Assembly (NCBI GenBank): GCA_024227565.1
Contig: JAAEUE010000365.1
Span: forward strand, 1-64,000
Direction of reading: 5' to 3'
From: Alphaproteobacteria bacterium
Lineage (GTDB): Bacteria; Pseudomonadota; Alphaproteobacteria; Rhizobiales; CAJQND01
DNA: 64,000 bases
Within the stretch, counting starts at the first letter, position 1. The number at the start of each line of letters is the position of its first letter. The notes below the pieces were generated by a model, which searched no databases, was not told the origin of the DNA, and saw only the letters and a list, made by a program, of their open reading frames with translations. Of the stretch, positions 59,443 through 64,000 are shown piece after piece. The translations under genes were made by a program, and so were the position numbers.

Positions 59443-60600
59443 ATGACCTACGAACTTGACCATCTGGAAATCCGCGAAAGCGTGGCGCGTCTCTGCGCCG
59501 ACTTCCCGGGCGAATATTGGCGCAGGAGCGACCGCGACCAAGCCTATCCAACCGAGTTTGTGACGGCGTTGACAGAGGCCGGTTTCCTGGGGGCGCTCAT
59601 CCCCGAGGAGTATGGCGGATCCGGTCTGCCGATTTCGGCAGCGGCGGCGATCTTGGAGGAAGTTCACCGCTCAGGCGGCAATGCCGGCGCCTGCCATGCC
59701 CAGATGTACACAATGGGCACGGTGTTGCGGCATGGTTCAGAAGCACAAAAGCAGAAGTACCTTCCAGCTATCGCAGAGGGCAGTTTGCGGCTCCAAGCCT
59801 TTGGGGTCACCGAGCCCACCAGCGGCACGGACACCACGGCCCTTCGCACCACGGCGAAGCTTGAGGACGGGCATTATGTGGTGAACGGCCAGAAGATCTG
59901 GACCTCGCGCGCAGAACATTCCGATCTGATGCTCCTTTTATGCCGCACCACGCCGCGCGATCAGGTGGCCAAGAAAACCGACGGGCTCTCGGTGCTGCTG
60001 GTGGATATGCGCGAGGCGCTGGGCGACACGCTCAACATTCGCCCCATCCGCACGATGATGAACCACTCCACCACGGAAGTGTTCTTCGACAATATGAAGG
60101 TGCCCGCGGAGAACCTGATCGGCGAGGAGGGCAAAGGTTTTCGCTACATCCTCTCCGGCATGAACGCTGAGCGCATCCTGATCTCGGCAGAATGCATCGG
60201 CGATGCAAAATGGTTCATCGAGAAATCGTCCTCCTACGCCCAGGAGCGCAATGTGTTTGGCCGGCCCATTGGCCAGAACCAGGGCATTCAGTTTCCCATC
60301 GCCAAAGCATATTCAGACATGCGGGCAGCAGAGTTGATGCTGCGTGAAGCCATCAGGCTCTATGAAGCGGGCGGCAACCCGGGCGAAGAGGCAAACCTTG
60401 CCAAGATGCTTGGCGCCGATGCCTCATGGGCAGCAGCTGAGGCGTGCGTCCAGACGTTTGGCGGCTTCGGCTTTGCCGAGGAATATGACATCGAGCGCAA
60501 GTTCCGCGAATGCCGCCTCTACCAGGTGGCCCCAATTTCAACCAATCTCGTGCTAAGCTATATCGCCGAGCATGTGCTGGGCATGCCGCGTTCTTATTGA
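59443..60600 (+). CDS. Acyl-CoA dehydrogenase
   Basis: A 385-residue FAD acyl-CoA dehydrogenase, introducing a 2,3-double bond. The FAD/substrate segment Ala-Phe-Gly-Val-Thr-Glu-Pro-Thr-Ser-Gly-Thr-Asp and the C-terminal Gln-Thr-Phe-Gly-Gly-Phe-Gly-Phe are standard. The usual catalytic Glu position near the C-terminus (Tyr-Glu-Gly-Thr in MCAD) reads Tyr-Gln-Val-Ala-Pro-Ile-Ser-Thr, so the base must lie elsewhere, as in the isovaleryl-CoA type, or differ. It is 18 bp after the aldehyde dehydrogenase gene and 12 bp before the MmgE/PrpD gene. Confidence 0.92.
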   Translation: MTYELDHLEIRESVARLCADFPGEYWRRSDRDQAYPTEFVTALTEAGFLGALIPEEYGGSGLPISAAAAILEEVHRSGGNAGACHAQMYTMGTVLRHGSEAQKQKYLPAIAEGSLRLQAFGVTEPTSGTDTTALRTTAKLEDGHYVVNGQKIWTSRAEHSDLMLLLCRTTPRDQVAKKTDGLSVLLVDMREALGDTLNIRPIRTMMNHSTTEVFFDNMKVPAENLIGEEGKGFRYILSGMNAERILISAECIGDAKWFIEKSSSYAQERNVFGRPIGQNQGIQFPIAKAYSDMRAAELMLREAIRLYEAGGNPGEEANLAKMLGADASWAAAEACVQTFGGFGFAEEYDIERKFRECRLYQVAPISTNLVLSYIAEHVLGMPRSY

Positions 60601-60612
60601 GGCTGGAGTGCC

Positions 60613-61977
60613 ATGAATAAGATTGAGACCCTTTCGCCTGAAACCGAAACTCTGCCCGTAACGCAGATCATCGCAAACTTTGCTGTCGCACCGATTGACC
60701 GGGATGCGGCAGCGGACGCGGCGCAGATCGCGCGCCTCTCTCTTCTGGACTGGATTGCCGTTGCGGTTGCGGGCCGTGATGAACCGGTTGCCAAGATCGT
60801 GCGCGATCTGGTGGGCGGCGATGGCGGCACACCGGAAGCCTCAGTGATTGGCCACGATGCGAATCTCCCGGCGCGAGCAGCGGCCTTGAGCAATGGCGCC
60901 ACATCTCACGCCCTGGATTATGACGACACGCACTTTATCTATCTTGGCCATCCCACCGTTGCGGTGATGCCGGCGGCACTGGCCTTGGCCGAGAAGCTTG
61001 GCAGCACAGGCCCTGCCTTTCTGGACGCGGCATTGGTGGGTTTGGAAACGGCCTGCCGCATTGGCGAATGGCTGGGCCGTGGACATTATCAACACGGCTT
61101 CCACCAAACCGCCACCTCGGGCAGCTTCGGGGCGGCGGCGGCCGCATCTCGGCTCTTGGGGTTGGATGCGGAGCGCACATGCCACGCCCTCGGTATCGCG
61201 GCTACAAAAGCGTCAGGGCTCAAATCGCAGTTTGGCACCATGGGCAAGCCTTACCATGCGGGCCTGGCAGCAGCGAACGGCGTGGAAGCGGCGCTTCTGG
61301 CCAAGGCCGGAATTGTCTCCCGCCCGGATGGGTTGGAGTGTGAGCAAGGCTTTTCGCTTACGCACGCCGGCGAACAGGACAACACAAGCCTGGCCATGGG
61401 TGAGCTTGGACGCAAGTACGTGTTTACCGAGGTGCAGCACAAGTTCCACGCCTGTTGCCATGGAACCCATGCGCCGGTGGAAGCGCTCATCTCTGCCCGC
61501 GATGACCACGGGGTTTCGCCCGCAGACATCGAGAGTGTGGAGCTCACCGTGAATCCGCGGTTCCTCAGGGTTTGTAACATTGAACAACCGGCCACAGGCC
61601 TGGAGGCAAAGTTCAGCTTCCGTCTAACCGCCGCCATGGCCCTGTCCGGTTACGACACCAGCGCATTGGCGACCTTCTCTGCCGAGAACTGCCATGAGCC
61701 CAGCCTCGTTGCCTTGCGAGACAAGGTGAGCGTGGTGACGGATAGTGGCCTGTCAGAATCGGTTGCTCAGATCCGGATCGACCGCCGGTCAAATGAGGCG
61801 GTTGTCATTCGCCATGACATTTGCGATCCCATGCCTGTCGCAGTAAGAGAAGCCAAGGTGCGTGCCAAGGCGGCGGCCCTGCTCGGGCAAGACCGTGCAG
61901 AGCGCTGCTGGCTGCGCACCCAAGATCTGGGCACGGCCGGCGAGCCGGTGAACCTGCGCGAACTCGCTGAGCTTTAG
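60613..61977 (+). CDS. MmgE/PrpD family protein
   Basis: A 454-residue member of the MmgE/PrpD fold, which includes 2-methylcitrate dehydratase, aconitate decarboxylase and cis-epoxysuccinate-type enzymes. Recognisable parts are His-Ala-Leu-Asp-Tyr-Asp-Asp-Thr-His (about 97-105), His-Pro-Thr-Val-Ala-Val-Met-Pro-Ala-Ala-Leu-Ala, and Lys-Phe-His-Ala-Cys-Cys-His-Gly-Thr-His-Ala-Pro-Val. Its exact reaction is not clear; a dehydratase or decarboxylase acting on a di- or tricarboxylate would fit the setting. Its stop is seven bases before the start of the molybdoenzyme gene. Confidence 0.88.
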   Translation: MNKIETLSPETETLPVTQIIANFAVAPIDRDAAADAAQIARLSLLDWIAVAVAGRDEPVAKIVRDLVGGDGGTPEASVIGHDANLPARAAALSNGATSHALDYDDTHFIYLGHPTVAVMPAALALAEKLGSTGPAFLDAALVGLETACRIGEWLGRGHYQHGFHQTATSGSFGAAAAASRLLGLDAERTCHALGIAATKASGLKSQFGTMGKPYHAGLAAANGVEAALLAKAGIVSRPDGLECEQGFSLTHAGEQDNTSLAMGELGRKYVFTEVQHKFHACCHGTHAPVEALISARDDHGVSPADIESVELTVNPRFLRVCNIEQPATGLEAKFSFRLTAAMALSGYDTSALATFSAENCHEPSLVALRDKVSVVTDSGLSESVAQIRIDRRSNEAVVIRHDICDPMPVAVREAKVRAKAAALLGQDRAERCWLRTQDLGTAGEPVNLRELAEL

Positions 61978-61984
61978 AGAGCCC

Positions 61985-64000
61985 ATGACAGATCTCACCG
62001 GCCTTCCCCTCACAAGCACCCATTGGGGCACCTACCGCGCGCGGGTCAGCAATGGCCGCGTTCAGGAGCTCTATGGCTTTGAACATGACAAAGACCCCTC
62101 GCCCATCGGCCCCGGCGTCATTGATGTTCAGGACGGCCCAACCCGCATCGCCGCTCCGATGATCCGCAAAAGCTGGCTCGATCATGGGCCAGGTGCGGCG
62201 ACAGAGAACCGGGGCGCGGACCCGTTTGTGGAAGTGTCGTGGGAAGAGGCAGAGCGATTGGTTGGCGATGAGCTCAACCGGGTGCGCCGCGAGTTTGGCA
62301 ACAACGCGATCTATGCCGGCTCCTATGGCTGGTCCAGCGCCGGGCGGTTTCATCATGCCCAGAGCCAGCTGCACCGTTTCTTGAACTGCATCGGCGGCTA
62401 CACCAAGTCGGTCTTCACCTACAGCTTCGCCGCTGCCGAGGCGATGGTGCCGCACATTCTGGGCACCTACCGGGCTTATCTGCACACCTGCACCAGCTGG
62501 GATTCGATCATCGAAAACACTGGGCTGTTTGTGGCCTTCGGCGGTGTGCCGCTGAAGAACGGGCAGATCGCCCAGGGCGGCACGGGCAATCACATTCAGC
62601 GCGAAAACGTGATTGCCGCCAAAGAGGCTGGAATTGAGTTCGTCAACATCAGTCCCCTGAGGTCTGATGTGTTGGAGAGCGTGAACGGCGAATGGCTGGC
62701 GGCGCGCCCGAACACCGATGCCGCCATTCTGCTCGGCATTGCCCACACGCTCTACAGCGAAGGCCTGCACGATGAGGCGTTTCTTGAGCGCTACACCCAC
62801 GGATTTGAAAAGTTCGTGCCCTACCTGACAGGCCAGAGCGACGGGGTTGCCAAAACCGCCGAATGGGCAGCAAACATCAGCGAACTGCCGGCCGACACGA
62901 TCCGCGACCTGGCCCGGCGCATGGCTGCCACGCGGACGATGATCTCGGTGAGCTGGTCGCTTACGCGGCAAGATCACGGCGAGCAGGCCTTCTGGGCCGC
63001 CATTACCGTGGCCTGCATGCTGGGACAGATCGGCCTGCCTGGCGGTGGTTTCGGGTTTGGCTACAGCGCTGTGAACTATGTCGGCGGCCGGTTCCCCAGA
63101 TTGCCCGGCGCTGCGTTGCCCCAGGGCACAAACCCGGTTGCAGACCTCATTCCGGTTGCGCGCATTTCAGATCTTCTGCTGAAACCGGGCGAGACCTTCG
63201 AGTTTGATGGGGTGACGCGCACCTACCCTGACATCAAGATTGTCTATTGGGCCGGCGGAAATCCGTTCCATCACCACCAGGACCTCAATCGCATGCTGGA
63301 GGCCTGGCAGAAGCCGGACACCGTTATTGTGAATGAGTGGTGCTGGAATTCGCTGGCCAAGCATGCCGACATCGTTCTGCCCTGCACCAACCCGATTGAG
63401 CGCAAGGACATCGCCCTGAGCCCGTGCGATCCCTACACCGTGTCCATGAGCAAGCTTGTGGAGCCGTTCGCGGCGAGCCGCAACGACTATGAAATCTTCA
63501 GCGGCATTGCCCGGCACATGGGGGTTGCCGACGCGTTCACCGAAGGGCGCAACGCCGACGAATGGCTAAGCTGGATCTATGAGGAGACCCGCACGCGGGC
63601 CGCTGCCAAGGGCTATGAGATCCCGACCTATGAGCGTTTCCAGAAGGACGGCTGGTTCAAGACCGCGGCGCCCGCTGAACCAACCATCATGCTGAAAGAC
63701 TTCCGCGATGATCCGGTGAAGAACGCGCTGAGCAGCCCAAGCGGCAAGATTGAGATTTTCTCAGAAACCGTGGACGGGTTTGGCTATGACGATTGCCCGG
63801 GCCACATGGTTTGGCGCGAACCGATGGAATGGCTGGGCATGGCCGATAAGCCCTATCCCCTGCACATGATTTCCAACCAGCCGAAGGACAAGCTGCATTC
63901 CCAGCTTGATCATGGCGGCAAAAGCCGGGCTGGAAAGATCCACGGCCGCGAGCCGGTGATGCTGCATCCAGGCGATGCGGCGGCGCGCGGGCTGGCGGCC
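61985..64000 (+). CDS. Molybdopterin oxidoreductase (BisC/DMSO reductase type), partial
   Basis: The frame is open from ATG 61985 (AGAGAG just upstream) to the right edge, 672 codons, so the C-terminus lies outside. It resembles biotin-sulfoxide/TMAO reductases: it starts Ser-Thr-His-Trp-Gly-Thr-Tyr, lacks an N-terminal Fe-S cluster, and shows Ala-Gly-Ser-Tyr-Gly-Trp-Ser-Ser-Ala-Gly-Arg, where a Ser is the likely molybdenum ligand. Later motifs include Trp-Ser-Leu-Thr-Arg-Gln-Asp-His-Gly-Glu-Gln and Tyr-Trp-Ala-Gly-Gly-Asn-Pro-Phe-His-His. No Tat signal is visible at the N-terminus, so it is probably cytoplasmic like BisC. Being last in the plus-strand operon, it may reduce an S- or N-oxide or act as a hydroxylase on a pathway intermediate. 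Confidence 0.92.
   Translation, partial: MTDLTGLPLTSTHWGTYRARVSNGRVQELYGFEHDKDPSPIGPGVIDVQDGPTRIAAPMIRKSWLDHGPGAATENRGADPFVEVSWEEAERLVGDELNRVRREFGNNAIYAGSYGWSSAGRFHHAQSQLHRFLNCIGGYTKSVFTYSFAAAEAMVPHILGTYRAYLHTCTSWDSIIENTGLFVAFGGVPLKNGQIAQGGTGNHIQRENVIAAKEAGIEFVNISPLRSDVLESVNGEWLAARPNTDAAILLGIAHTLYSEGLHDEAFLERYTHGFEKFVPYLTGQSDGVAKTAEWAANISELPADTIRDLARRMAATRTMISVSWSLTRQDHGEQAFWAAITVACMLGQIGLPGGGFGFGYSAVNYVGGRFPRLPGAALPQGTNPVADLIPVARISDLLLKPGETFEFDGVTRTYPDIKIVYWAGGNPFHHHQDLNRMLEAWQKPDTVIVNEWCWNSLAKHADIVLPCTNPIERKDIALSPCDPYTVSMSKLVEPFAASRNDYEIFSGIARHMGVADAFTEGRNADEWLSWIYEETRTRAAAKGYEIPTYERFQKDGWFKTAAPAEPTIMLKDFRDDPVKNALSSPSGKIEIFSETVDGFGYDDCPGHMVWREPMEWLGMADKPYPLHMISNQPKDKLHSQLDHGGKSRAGKIHGREPVMLHPGDAAARGLAA

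Noticed and set aside
61805..62977. 390-codon open frame on the minus strand
   Set aside because: It is antisense to the MmgE/PrpD and BisC-like genes, which have strong motifs and ribosome sites.

Overview
The window reads as chromosome of a GC-rich alphaproteobacterium, probably Hyphomicrobiales or a close relative. The main clue is a complete glpV-glpS-glpT-glpP-glpQ glycerol ABC importer with glpR, glpD and glpK, the arrangement known from rhizobia. Others are long same-strand operons with ATGA/TGATG overlaps, and many ABC, molybdenum-hydroxylase and CoA-ester catabolic genes. The calls rest on reading motifs and gene order; no database search was possible. No rRNA, tRNA, insertion sequence, phage gene or CRISPR array was seen.

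Layout. (1) 0.2-8.8 kb, minus strand: a catabolic run made of cupin, RraA-like protein, GMC oxidoreductase, aldehyde dehydrogenase, SDR and Baeyer-Villiger monooxygenase, then a PsiE-like membrane protein, an unrecognised ORF and an atypical M19 dipeptidase. (2) 8.9-20.2 kb: an envelope/exopolysaccharide and signalling block. Two hybrid histidine kinases flank UDP-glucose dehydrogenase, a polyprenyl glycosylphosphotransferase and a DegT-family protein that has lost its PLP lysine; a LysR regulator follows. (3) 20.2-30.2 kb: the glycerol system (importer on minus; glpR, glpD and glpK on plus). (4) 30.2-52.0 kb, all minus: the most unusual part. A branched-chain-amino-acid-type ABC importer has its LivF ATPase fused to a Tm-1 N-terminal-like (UPF0261) domain. 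Next come the matching Tm-1 C-terminal-like TIM barrel, a 1023-residue SPFH/flotillin-like protein with ten 44-residue repeats, two SRPBCC proteins, a four-polypeptide molybdenum hydroxylase whose large subunit is split at an in-frame TGA, MoxR and VWA maturation factors, two hydrolases and an SMP-30::isochorismatase-like fusion. An AraC regulator and a periplasmic binding protein lie at the upstream end. (5) 52.2-64 kb: an orphan ParA-like ATPase, then two divergent acyl-CoA/alcohol catabolic operons; the last gene, a DMSO/biotin-sulfoxide-reductase-like molybdoenzyme, runs off the right edge.

How the parts may work together. Region 3 imports glycerol, phosphorylates it (GlpK) and oxidises it (GlpD) under GlpR control. 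Region 4 looks like one uptake-plus-oxidation island: periplasmic capture, ABC import, membrane scaffold, molybdenum hydroxylation, then lactone/amide hydrolysis. Its substrate cannot be read from sequence. Region 5 suggests conversion of a branched or short-chain acid through CoA transfer, dehydrogenation, hydration and HMG-CoA-lyase-type cleavage. Region 1 suggests oxidation of an alcohol or cyclic ketone to a lactone or ester and on to acids.
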